Assembly: GCA_031385545.1 (NCBI GenBank)
Contig: JANNBN010000125.1
Location: forward strand, 8,181-72,180
DNA length: 64,000 nt
Source: JANNBN01 sp031385545
GTDB taxonomy: Bacteria; Actinomycetota; Acidimicrobiia; Acidimicrobiales; JANYDT01
Direction of reading: 5' to 3'
Position 1 is the stretch's first letter. The number at the start of each line of letters is the position of its first letter. The notes under the pieces were generated by a model, which did not search any database, was not told the origin of the DNA, and was given only the letters and a program-made list of their open reading frames with translations. The translations under genes were made by a program, and so were the position numbers. Shown piece by piece: positions 34,708 to 42,779 of this stretch.

Positions 34708-35727
34708 ATGCGAGTCCTCGTCACCGGTGGAGCCGGTTACATCGGAAGCCATACCGTGGTCGAGTTGCTCGGCAGGGGTCATGAGGTTGCGATCGTCGAC
34801 AACCTGGACAACTCGAAGGCTGAAGCGGTTCGAAGGGTCAACGCCATCGCAGGCCGCGAGGCTACGTTGCACGTGGTCGACATCGCCGATCGCAACGCCT
34901 TGTCCGATGTCTTCGCGTCGTTGCGGCCCGACGCTGTCATCCATTTCGCAGGCCTGAAAGCCGTTGGGGAGAGCGCAGACATCCCGCTGCGGTACTACTC
35001 GAACAACATCACAGGAACGTTGGTGCTGCTCGAGGTGATGGAGGCCCACGGGTGCCACACGCTGGTGTTCTCCTCCAGCGCCACGGTGTACCGCGCCGAC
35101 AACCCGGTGCCGTTCGTCGAGAGCGCAGCGCTCGGCGCGTCCAACCCGTATGGGCGCACCAAATGGTTCCTCGAGGAGATCCTGCACGACGTTGCCGCAT
35201 CGAACACCAAGTGGCGCTTCGGGCTGCTCCGCTACTTCAACCCGGCGGGCGCACATCCAAGCGGCACCATCGGTGAAGACCCAAACGGTGTCCCCAACAA
35301 CTTGCTGCCGTTCATCGCCCAGGTTGCCGTTGGGCGACGCGATCGGCTGCAGGTCTTCGGCGATGACTACGACACGGTGGACGGCACCGGGGTGCGTGAC
35401 TACATCCACGTCGTCGATCTGGCGCGAGGTCATCTGCGGTGCCTTGAGAAACTCGAGGCGCTTGGCGACGAGGCCGGCTGCAGGGTCTGGAATCTCGGCA
35501 CGGGTAGGGGTTCGAGCGTTCTGCAGATCATCCGATCGTTCGAACGGGCTTCGGGCGTTGACATCCCCTACGACGTGGTCCCTCGGCGACCCGGTGATTC
35601 TGCGGTGTCCTACGGTGATCCGACAAAGGCTCGAGAAGAGCTGGGGTGGTCCGCGGAATACACCGTTGACTCAATGTGTGCAGACGCGTGGAACTGGCAG
35701 CGCACGAACCCCAACGGATACTCCTGA
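34708..35727 (+). CDS. galE: UDP-glucose 4-epimerase
   Basis: This 339-residue extended SDR starts VTGGAGYIGSHTVVELL (NAD site) and has the catalytic SSSATVY and YGRTK motifs and the substrate loop RYFNPAGAHPSGTIGEDP. It interconverts UDP-glucose and UDP-galactose for cell-envelope glycans. The residue after SSSATVY, usually Gly, is Arg here. It follows kgd by 25 bp and may be cotranscribed, though the functions are unrelated. Confidence 0.93.
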   Translation: MRVLVTGGAGYIGSHTVVELLGRGHEVAIVDNLDNSKAEAVRRVNAIAGREATLHVVDIADRNALSDVFASLRPDAVIHFAGLKAVGESADIPLRYYSNNITGTLVLLEVMEAHGCHTLVFSSSATVYRADNPVPFVESAALGASNPYGRTKWFLEEILHDVAASNTKWRFGLLRYFNPAGAHPSGTIGEDPNGVPNNLLPFIAQVAVGRRDRLQVFGDDYDTVDGTGVRDYIHVVDLARGHLRCLEKLEALGDEAGCRVWNLGTGRGSSVLQIIRSFERASGVDIPYDVVPRRPGDSAVSYGDPTKAREELGWSAEYTVDSMCADAWNWQRTNPNGYS

Positions 35728-35767
35728 TCGTTCGAACACCGGCTGGCGCATCGGTGGGTGCGCACCG

Positions 35768-38401
35768 CTATTGCGGCAGGAGCGCGCTGAGCACGGCCCA
35801 CATCTCCCGATAGAGAGCGCTTCGTTCGCTGACTGCTCCGTCGGCCAGGAGGCGTTCAACGGTCTGTGCGCTGAGGCGCAGTGATGCCTGGTCCAAGATC
35901 ACGGAACGCTGATTGCGGGAGAACTCGGACCGCGACGCGGCAACACAGGCCCCGACCGCGCGAACGGCGAGCGTGTCCTCGCCCTCGCACTGCACCAGCC
36001 GGGCGAGCACCAAACCGATGCGGTTGAAGTCACCCTGCAGCACCGGGTCGAGGAATCGGATCGCTGCGAGCCTGTCGGCGGTCGGCAATCCCGCCTGCAC
36101 CGCCGCTTCGGAGTACATGCTGATCAGCCCGCTCGACATGATCGACAACGACGGCAGCACGCCCAGGTGACTCAGAAGCGGTTTGGTGGTGCGCACGGCC
36201 CGTTCTGTCGCGTCACGCCCGAGTGAACCGAGGCAGATCATCGAACCTGCTGGGATCAGCAGACGGCTCAGGCCAGCCTGCTTCACCGCCAGCAGCACGG
36301 TGTCGACCAATCGGTCCACTTCGGAATGGCCGCCGATGTAGGAGTACCCCAGCAAGGCGGCGGTCTTGAGGCGCGCCCGCTCGCCAAGGTCTTCCACCGT
36401 GTCGGCACGATCTGCAAGCGCGCCCATGTACTCGGCGAACCTGCCGCGGGCGAGCGCGTTGGCGATCAACAGCACCACGATCTGCATCGAGCCCGGGTCA
36501 TCGAGCTGCAGAGCCGTCGCCAGCTCGGCTGCCAACTCTGCCCGGCCTTCTGTTCCATCCGAGGTGGAACGGCGGACGAGTTCGATGGCGAGGAGCCGCC
36601 TGCGGTGCGGGTGGTTTTCCAGCGCATCTGCTTCCATCAACGGAAGGACCAGCTCGGCGAGGATGCTGGCCGCATAGCTGAAGTCTTCGAAGTTCAGCAC
36701 CAGGTCGCCTGCACGCTGGAGTTCGCCGTCGTTGAGCAAACCGACAATCGCCTGTCGAAAATTGCCGCTCTCTTCGATCAGCTGCGAGAGACAGCTGGCT
36801 TCGGCAGGGCCGAACGCCCGTCTGGACAAGTCTTCGGCGATGGCGAAACACCAGGCGGTATGAGCGTCCTGAGTAGACCGCAGCTCACCATGCAACACCA
36901 GAAGTTCATATGCATACTGGCGGATTGATTCCAGCAGAACGAAGCGACTCTGCCCAGCCTTGAATTGAACCGAGAGCAGCGATCGATCAACGAGATCTTC
37001 CACCAGTTGGTGAGGCCGCTCGCCAAGGTCGTGCGCCATCGCGATTGCACCAGCGAGCGGGAAGCCGTCCTGAAACACGCTGATGCGACGAAAGAACCTT
37101 TGCTGAATTTCGGTGAGCGATTCGTAGGACCAATCGATCGCAGCACGCAGGCTGTGATGACGCTCGGGTTTGCGGGATCGGCTGGGGGCACGCAAGACAT
37201 CGAGGCGATGGTCGAGGTGTGCGAGCAGTTCTGCCAGGCCCATCGTGCGGGTGGCCGCCGCAGCCAGCTCGATCGCCAGTGGAATCCCGTCGAGCTGTGC
37301 GCAGATGTCGTACACGAGGTTCGACCGGTCAGCGCTGATGACGACCCCGACCTGAAGTGCCCGCTGTTCGAACAGAGCGGGAGCGTCCACGGCTGCTTCA
37401 AGCGGCCCGATGCCTGTTCGAAATTCGCCGGTTACTCCCAATGCTTCGCGGCTGGTTGCGAGAATGCGGAGGTGACGGGTTCTCGACAGCATCGCTTCGG
37501 TGAGCTCCGCGGCTAGTTCCACGACGTGCTCGCAGTTGTCCAGAATCAGCAGGAGGTGGTGGCCTCGGATTTGCTCGGCCAGCGCCGCCGGCGATGCAGC
37601 GGTCGGGAGCCGTAACGCGTCGGCAACAGCAGACAGAATTGTGGTCATGTCGCGAGTTGGGGCCAATTCCACGAACCACACGCCGTCGGGAAAGTTCGTC
37701 CCTTGCTCTTCTGCGACTGCGATTGCGAGGCGGGTCTTGCCGACCCCTCCCATCCCGACCATGGTGACCAAGCGGGACTTCGTCATCAACGCAGCGATTT
37801 CGTCCAGCTCAGCGCGACGCCCGATGAGATCGTTCACCTGAACCGGAACATTGCCCGTTGCGCTTTCCAGCGTCCGGAGCGGGGGAAACCGGCCAGGCCC
37901 GTACTGGAAGAGCTTGACGGCTGACGTCACTCCCTTGAGGCGGTGCATACCGCACGACACCACGTCGGAGGCCGGAGTGCTCACGCTCTCGCTGAACAGA
38001 ATCTGCCCACCGTGTCCGGCGTCGCACACACGAGCACAGAGGTTGACATGAGGACCGAAAAGGTTGTCGCCTCGCTGCTCGACCGCACCACGATGCAATC
38101 CGATGCGGACGCTGATGAGTGGCCCACCCTCCCAGTCCGAATACGTCAGCGCCGCCTGGATGGAGCGGGCAGCCGAAAGCGCACGCTCATCGGATGTGAA
38201 CACCGCGCAGAAGGCATCGCCTGGATTGCCGAAGACGACACCGCTTTCCGCTTCGATACACGAACGCATGACGTCATCGTGGACCCTGAGACTGGCTGAC
38301 ATCCCGGCCCCATCGTTCTCCCAAAGAGCAGTGGATCCGACGATGTCGGTGAACAACAGAGTGCGCGCTTCGGATTGCTCGCTCGGTTCGATGGAGCCCA
38401 C
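35768..38401 (-). CDS. class III cyclase-NB-ARC-TPR regulator
   Basis: The 877-residue protein begins with a class III nucleotide cyclase domain: FTDIVGST has the first metal Asp, GNPGDAFCAVF the second, and VNLCAR the N-x3-R transition-state pair. The position that normally specifies the purine (Lys in KxxGDG) is not conserved, so activity is uncertain. An NB-ARC-like ATPase follows, with Walker A GMGGVGKTRLAIAVA and Walker B HHLLLILDNCEHV, and then a helical TPR-like C-terminus. No LuxR-type DNA-binding domain is seen. A GTG at 38401 is the likely start, because the frame upstream overlaps the divergent lipoxygenase gene. Such proteins are abundant in mycobacteria. The shared promoter region with the lipoxygenase suggests a link. 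Confidence 0.85.
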   Translation of the reverse strand: MGSIEPSEQSEARTLLFTDIVGSTALWENDGAGMSASLRVHDDVMRSCIEAESGVVFGNPGDAFCAVFTSDERALSAARSIQAALTYSDWEGGPLISVRIGLHRGAVEQRGDNLFGPHVNLCARVCDAGHGGQILFSESVSTPASDVVSCGMHRLKGVTSAVKLFQYGPGRFPPLRTLESATGNVPVQVNDLIGRRAELDEIAALMTKSRLVTMVGMGGVGKTRLAIAVAEEQGTNFPDGVWFVELAPTRDMTTILSAVADALRLPTAASPAALAEQIRGHHLLLILDNCEHVVELAAELTEAMLSRTRHLRILATSREALGVTGEFRTGIGPLEAAVDAPALFEQRALQVGVVISADRSNLVYDICAQLDGIPLAIELAAAATRTMGLAELLAHLDHRLDVLRAPSRSRKPERHHSLRAAIDWSYESLTEIQQRFFRRISVFQDGFPLAGAIAMAHDLGERPHQLVEDLVDRSLLSVQFKAGQSRFVLLESIRQYAYELLVLHGELRSTQDAHTAWCFAIAEDLSRRAFGPAEASCLSQLIEESGNFRQAIVGLLNDGELQRAGDLVLNFEDFSYAASILAELVLPLMEADALENHPHRRRLLAIELVRRSTSDGTEGRAELAAELATALQLDDPGSMQIVVLLIANALARGRFAEYMGALADRADTVEDLGERARLKTAALLGYSYIGGHSEVDRLVDTVLLAVKQAGLSRLLIPAGSMICLGSLGRDATERAVRTTKPLLSHLGVLPSLSIMSSGLISMYSEAAVQAGLPTADRLAAIRFLDPVLQGDFNRIGLVLARLVQCEGEDTLAVRAVGACVAASRSEFSRNQRSVILDQASLRLSAQTVERLLADGAVSERSALYREMWAVLSALLPQ

Positions 38402-38470
38402 GGACGGAAGGGTACAGCGTGGACTTCGCCCGTCGCTTGTGCGATCGGCCGTTCGAGCGTACCGTTGGCC
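38402..38470. promoter_or_regulatory. shared divergent promoter region, regulator/lipoxygenase
   Basis: Only 69 bp separate the starts of the cyclase-NB-ARC gene and the lipoxygenase gene, so both promoters must overlap. No ribosome-binding site precedes either start, which suggests leaderless transcripts. I cannot point to convincing -35/-10 hexamers. Confidence 0.4.
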
Positions 38471-40141
38471 ATGGACACGACCCTCGAATCGGTCATCGAC
38501 CTCCGTGAGCGACAGGCACGTCAACTGCTGGCGACACCGGAGCGTTTCGCCAACGACCTCGCGTTGGCCGTCAACCGCGACAGATACGAGTGGCAACACC
38601 TTCCCGGCATGCCTCCGTTTGCGAAACGCAACCCTGAAGTGGCCGAACTGCAGGAGAAGGGTCGGCTGGGTTACGACTATTCGATGAGCATCGTCAACGG
38701 TGCGATCAGCGGCTTCGGGTGGGCTCGGGACAAGGGTTCGAAGGCCAACCGTCTTCAGCATTACTCGCACTTCTATGCGTGGAGGGCATTACCCGAGGTG
38801 GCGACGCGTTGGAAGACCGATGCCGAGTTTGCCCGGCAACGCCTGAACGGCGTCAACCCGTTGATGATCAAGCGCATCACGGACATCCCGGAGAACTTTG
38901 CGGTCACCGAGGAACGCGTTCGCGGCGCGCTGCCTGCTGGGGTCACCCTGCGAAGTCTGTTGGCCGAGGGTCGCCTGTTCCTCTGCGATTGGGCTGCGTT
39001 GGACGGATGCCCAGTCGCGTTCGGGCGATTCCTGTCTGCTCCGTTGGCGCTGTTCTGGGTGAACGGGCAACGGACGTTGATGCCCCTCGCGATCCAGCTC
39101 GCGCAGTCCATCGCAACCGCCAAGGTGGTGTTCACCCCGACCGACGACCCGTGGCTGTGGCTGACGGCGCGGACACATGTGCAGGCCGCAGATGCTGCGT
39201 TGCACGAGATCGTCGAGCATCTCGCCAAGACACACTTGGTGATGGAGACGGTCTTCGTCTCGATGTGCCGCACCCTTCCGTCACAGCATCCGGTCCATCA
39301 ATTCCTTGCGCCGCATTTCGCAGGAACGCTGTTCATCAACCGTGGCGCCCGCGAGACGATGATTGCGCCAGGTGGTCCTATCGACAGGTCGATCGCGGTC
39401 GGCACCGACGGTGCCTATTGGCTCATCGGGGAAACATGGCGCACGTTTTCCTTCGCCGACCTGCACCTTGGCGAAGACCTGGCGGCACGTGATGTGGCAG
39501 ACCCAGCTGGGCTACCCGGCTATTTCTACCGCGACGACGCGCAATTGCTGTGGAACGCGATCGACGCGTACACCGAAGAGGTCCTGCACCACTTCTACCC
39601 CGACGATGACACTGTCGTCGCAGACGAACAGCTCGCTCATTGGTGGATCGAGCTGACATCGGTCGACGGTGGTGGGATCGCCGGCATCCCGGGGTCCGAC
39701 GGTCGGTTCCGAACGTTCGCGGACTTGCACCGCATGATCGCAACCACCATGTTCACCGCAACGGTTCAGCATTCCGCTGTCAACAACGGCCAGTACGACA
39801 TCTTCGGGTTCATCCCGAATTCGCCTGGTTCGATGTTCATGCCACCGCCGACGACTTTCGACATCAGCTCAGAAGGTCTGTTCACATATGGACTGCCGCC
39901 GCTCAGAGCCGCCGCGATACAGCTGAAGCTGGTGCACCTGCTTTCGGCCCCGCCGATGTCACGTCTCGGCGAGTACCCTTCCGGGTTCCTCCGCGAACAT
40001 TGCGAAGTGCGGGTCGCCATCGACCGGTTCCTGGTGGCTCTTGACACGATCGCAATCAGCATCGAGGATCGCAACCGCCGGGTTGCGGTTCCGTATACCT
40101 ACCTGCAGCCCTCCAGGATCGCGAACTCCATCAGCGTCTGA
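38471..40141 (+). CDS. bacterial lipoxygenase without PLAT domain
   Basis: Lipoxygenases insert oxygen into polyunsaturated fatty acids to give hydroperoxides. This 556-residue protein has the iron site: HEIVEHLAKTH supplies His250 and His255 with the plant/animal H-x4-H spacing, and QHSAVNNGQYD supplies His434 and the Asn438 position. The C-terminus reads RIANSISV, so the fifth ligand position, normally the terminal Ile carboxylate, is Val556. WLWLTARTHVQAADAALHE and LPSQHPVHQFLAPHF are further family segments, and FINRGARETMI lies at the substrate pocket. No PLAT domain and no signal peptide are present, so it is a compact cytosolic form. Its stop abuts that of the allene-oxide-synthase-like gene on the other strand. 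An ATG at 38471 fits the homologous start. Confidence 0.9.
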   Translation: MDTTLESVIDLRERQARQLLATPERFANDLALAVNRDRYEWQHLPGMPPFAKRNPEVAELQEKGRLGYDYSMSIVNGAISGFGWARDKGSKANRLQHYSHFYAWRALPEVATRWKTDAEFARQRLNGVNPLMIKRITDIPENFAVTEERVRGALPAGVTLRSLLAEGRLFLCDWAALDGCPVAFGRFLSAPLALFWVNGQRTLMPLAIQLAQSIATAKVVFTPTDDPWLWLTARTHVQAADAALHEIVEHLAKTHLVMETVFVSMCRTLPSQHPVHQFLAPHFAGTLFINRGARETMIAPGGPIDRSIAVGTDGAYWLIGETWRTFSFADLHLGEDLAARDVADPAGLPGYFYRDDAQLLWNAIDAYTEEVLHHFYPDDDTVVADEQLAHWWIELTSVDGGGIAGIPGSDGRFRTFADLHRMIATTMFTATVQHSAVNNGQYDIFGFIPNSPGSMFMPPPTTFDISSEGLFTYGLPPLRAAAIQLKLVHLLSAPPMSRLGEYPSGFLREHCEVRVAIDRFLVALDTIAISIEDRNRRVAVPYTYLQPSRIANSISV

Positions 40142-41266
40142 TCACGAGTTAGACGGCAACGGGTGCATGTCCGGGCCAGGCGGAATCGGCATCGGAGGAA
40201 TAGGGTCCCAGTCGGGCGCGTATCGGGAATCGGGAAACTTTGCGGGCATGCCACGTAGCCGGTAGGACAACAGGCGGGCCTGTGCCGCGCGCCTGGTTGC
40301 GAGCCGGAGATTGTTGACCGAATGCGGGTCGTCGATGGACACGCCCGTTGGGACAGGAAGCGATGGCGGGTGATTGCCGATGTCGTACCAGGTCAACATC
40401 GACTCGGTGTAGTCGAGCGCCTCGGTGAGCGTCACGGTGGCCACGTCGTGGAACGGGGTCACGCTGTCGTCCCAATCGTATTGCGCGGTCACCCACGTGG
40501 GGTCCGGTCCGGGGGGCTTGCGGCGTGTCTGGATCTGGAAGCGGTACTCGATCGTGCCGTCGCCCTCCAGCCGGGCACGGAGTTCATCTTTCAGGTAGTT
40601 GCGTGTCCGCTGCTCGTCCGGGAACGGGTTCTGAAACCAGTTGTGGTCCTTCCACCACTGTGGCAGCGCACCCGAATCGACTCCATCCCAGTCCGCTGCC
40701 GCCGGAATGAGGCGGTATCGGCAGTAGTAATACGTGCCCATAAGGTCGACGAAGCCGAAGCAGGTTTGGCTGTGGTAGCTGAGCTTGGAGAACGACTCGG
40801 GGTTGCGGCGGCTGCTCTCGCCACCGCCGAACAGCGCCTGCGGGTTGGTGCGCAGGTAGTGGACGAACATCTTTCCGCGCTCGTTGGTCTTGCGGAACTG
40901 CCACGTGGTCCGTGCGCTCCAGAACAGCCCGACGCGTCCCGTGTTCATCAGCACGTCGAAGGGCGAGGCGAAGCGCTCGTCGGACAGTTTGAGTGCTGCT
41001 GACCGCACGCACATCTTTGCGTCGTCGCGAAACAGGACGGAGCCGTGACGAACCCGGCATGGGAATTCTCGGCCGGGGGTGAAGAACTCGTGCTCCGGGA
41101 ACGTCGGGTTGTCAACGATCCGAAACGTTCCGCGTGTCAGAGCACCGTTCTCGTGTGACATGCGTTTGCGTTGGAAAAAGGCACTGATGGTGATGCCAAC
41201 AGTCATCACCACGACGATGGCCCGAAGTTGGAAGCGGAGCCAACCGGCCCAGAGGTTGTCGAACAT
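40142..41266 (-). CDS. catalase-related allene oxide synthase-like heme protein
   Basis: The 374-residue protein matches the coral catalase-type allene oxide synthase along its length. IVDNPTFPEHEFFTPGREFP, FDVLMNTG, YYYCRYRLIP, and IEYRFQIQ all have counterparts. The likely distal His38 (in RMSHENG, after Ser37) and Asn108 (MNTG) are 70 residues apart, the same spacing as coral His67 and Asn137. A catalase-like R-x3-Y heme motif is RLLSY (Arg331, Tyr335); simple alignment puts Arg325 where coral has its Tyr ligand, so the ligand needs modelling. Unlike the coral domain it has an N-terminal membrane helix (about residues 15-31). It would convert hydroperoxides from the neighbouring lipoxygenase. 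ATG at 41266; a longer upstream frame is low-complexity. Confidence 0.85.
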   Translation of the reverse strand: MFDNLWAGWLRFQLRAIVVVMTVGITISAFFQRKRMSHENGALTRGTFRIVDNPTFPEHEFFTPGREFPCRVRHGSVLFRDDAKMCVRSAALKLSDERFASPFDVLMNTGRVGLFWSARTTWQFRKTNERGKMFVHYLRTNPQALFGGGESSRRNPESFSKLSYHSQTCFGFVDLMGTYYYCRYRLIPAAADWDGVDSGALPQWWKDHNWFQNPFPDEQRTRNYLKDELRARLEGDGTIEYRFQIQTRRKPPGPDPTWVTAQYDWDDSVTPFHDVATVTLTEALDYTESMLTWYDIGNHPPSLPVPTGVSIDDPHSVNNLRLATRRAAQARLLSYRLRGMPAKFPDSRYAPDWDPIPPMPIPPGPDMHPLPSNS

Positions 41267-41718
41267 GTGCTCACTCGATCCGTCGGTGTGGTGGTGAGGG
41301 TACCCTCTGCGAAGGGTCGGCGCGCTGTCGAGGCGATCGTGACGTGACATCGGAGGAGAGGTCGCCCTTCCCGGTCTCCGCTCGACCGGGAAGTAGCGAC
41401 AGACTTCCGCCTGCCCAACGCTCGCCTGAGGTCGTTTCGAACGTCTCGCCGATTCCCGCTCGCCTTGCGACGCTCGAGCGTTGGTCTCTTCAGTAAAAAT
41501 ATAGGGACTTATCACTTGGAGGGCACCGTACGCGTGCGGGATATGGCGACTGGTGCGGTACTCAGTGTCGTGAGCCGACAGCCGGTTGTGAGCACCGGTT
41601 CAGGTGCACCTCCGTTCGGTTGTGCACCGCAGTGACGTACCGTGCGCACGGCCGTCAGCGAGGCCCCCGGCAAAGTGTGGACTCAGGTGGTCTCAGGCCA
41701 CCTCAGTCCACAAGTTGC
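41267..41718. other. intergenic region upstream of the AOS-like gene
   Basis: The 452 bp hold no recognisable gene. An AT-rich patch at about 41488-41515 (AGTAAAAATATAGGGAC) contains TATATT on the minus strand and could be the promoter of the heme-protein gene, giving a leader of about 230 bases. The right end carries the hairpin at 41676-41712. Confidence 0.45.
41676..41712. terminator. hairpin downstream of the methyltransferase gene
   Basis: TGTGGACTCAGGTGG (41676-41690) faces CCACCTCAGTCCACA (41698-41712) across a 7-base loop, 15 bp with one C-C mismatch. It begins 6 bp beyond the methyltransferase stop on the minus strand, followed there by CTTTGCC, so a terminator is likely. Confidence 0.75.
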
Positions 41719-42582
41719 TTAGCGCGTAGCGGTCACAAGCCAGCACGCACCGTCGACCATGGCGCCACCCTCGGCCCACATGGTGCGCATCACCTCTTCG
41801 GCCTTGCTGCGCGCACCAGCCTTCTGCTCGTCGGTTGCCCCGACCAAGAGCCGGGCGGCGACGCCGATCTGAAGTGACCCCTCGACTGCCGTGTCGAAGT
41901 CGGAGGTACCGAACAGGTGCATCGTCCGGATGCAATTGGTCACCCTGACCCCTTCCCACCCGCTGGCCGTCAGGATGGCGCGGATTCTGTCCGGGTCGGC
42001 GAACGCAAACGGACCGGGGGCGATGGGGTCCAACGGCGGCCGGTCAGGGAACAGACCCACGAGCTCTCGCCCCAGCGCCGACATCCACCCGTTGGCGCTG
42101 GGGGTCTGCCAGCACACGAAGGACAGGCGGCCGCCAGGCTTCACGAACGTCAGCATGTTGCTGAACGCTGCGACCGGGTCTGCGAAGAACATCACGCCGA
42201 ATCGGCTGACGAGTGCGTCTGCCGAGCCACCGATGTCGTCCACCGATGCGACCTGTGCGTCGGCGAGCACGAAGGAAGCGTTTGCCACGCTGGACGTAGC
42301 AGCACGCTGCACGCAGCGAGCCAGCATCGGCGCGCTGATGTCCAACCCGACGACCGCGCCGGTCCGCCCGACCAATTCCGCGACCTGAAGGGTGGTGTGT
42401 CCGCAGCCGCACCCGATGTCGACGACCCGCTCGCCCGGTTGCACTCGGAGGGCCTCGATGGCCGCATCGCCCATCGGCGCAAGCTGCACGTCCATGCGTT
42501 CCTGCCAGTCGGTCCAGGCCGACCCTCCTGGCTCGTTCCAGTACTGGCGCTGGGTTTCATTGTCCGGGGCGATGCGACTCAT
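41719..42582 (-). CDS. class I SAM-dependent methyltransferase
   Basis: This 287-residue protein has motif I VVDIGCGCGHTTLQVAELVG, the acidic motif II VVGLDISAPML and motif IV region SRFGVMFFADPVAAFSNM, as in UbiE/COQ5-like methyltransferases. The N-terminal RQYWNEPGGSAW is typical of an actinobacterial subgroup with unknown substrates. It is divergent from the CitE-like gene across a region rich in repeated operator-like sites. Confidence 0.88.
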   Translation of the reverse strand: MSRIAPDNETQRQYWNEPGGSAWTDWQERMDVQLAPMGDAAIEALRVQPGERVVDIGCGCGHTTLQVAELVGRTGAVVGLDISAPMLARCVQRAATSSVANASFVLADAQVASVDDIGGSADALVSRFGVMFFADPVAAFSNMLTFVKPGGRLSFVCWQTPSANGWMSALGRELVGLFPDRPPLDPIAPGPFAFADPDRIRAILTASGWEGVRVTNCIRTMHLFGTSDFDTAVEGSLQIGVAARLLVGATDEQKAGARSKAEEVMRTMWAEGGAMVDGACWLVTATR

Positions 42583-42690
42583 GTGTGCACCCTATTGGGC
42601 CGAACGCGTACAGGCTGCGAGGATGGCAGGAGGATGAAACGGACCGATCGCAGACCCTTCGTCGTGGCCCGAGCACCAAGAGGGACGATG

Positions 42691-42778
42691 CGGCCGAACC
42701 GTACGCAACAACCACCGCCGGCTCGTTCTTACGGTTCGTACGGTTCGTACGGCTCGTCCGGTTTGCACGGTTCGGCCG
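42691..42778. promoter_or_regulatory. operator-like repeats upstream of the CitE-like gene
   Basis: Five 9-bp units of consensus TCGTACGGT stand in tandem at 42727-42771 (TCTTACGGT, TCGTACGGT, TCGTACGGC, TCGTCCGGT, TTGCACGGT). The array is bracketed by a perfect 12 bp inverted repeat, CGGCCGAACCGT (42691-42702) and ACGGTTCGGCCG (42767-42778), the latter ending 1 bp before the ATG. The units are half-sites of the arm sequence, as expected for a multi-site regulator or an expanded operator. Confidence 0.5.
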
Positions 42779-42779
42779 C

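Noticed and set aside
38402..38770. Upstream extension of the cyclase regulator
   Set aside because: It is antisense to the lipoxygenase start and the cyclase domain begins right after the GTG at 38401.
41267..41515. Upstream extension of the AOS-like gene by 83 codons
   Set aside because: The extra residues are Arg/Ser/His-rich and would put a long basic segment before the membrane helix; homologous length (about 374) fits the start at 41266.
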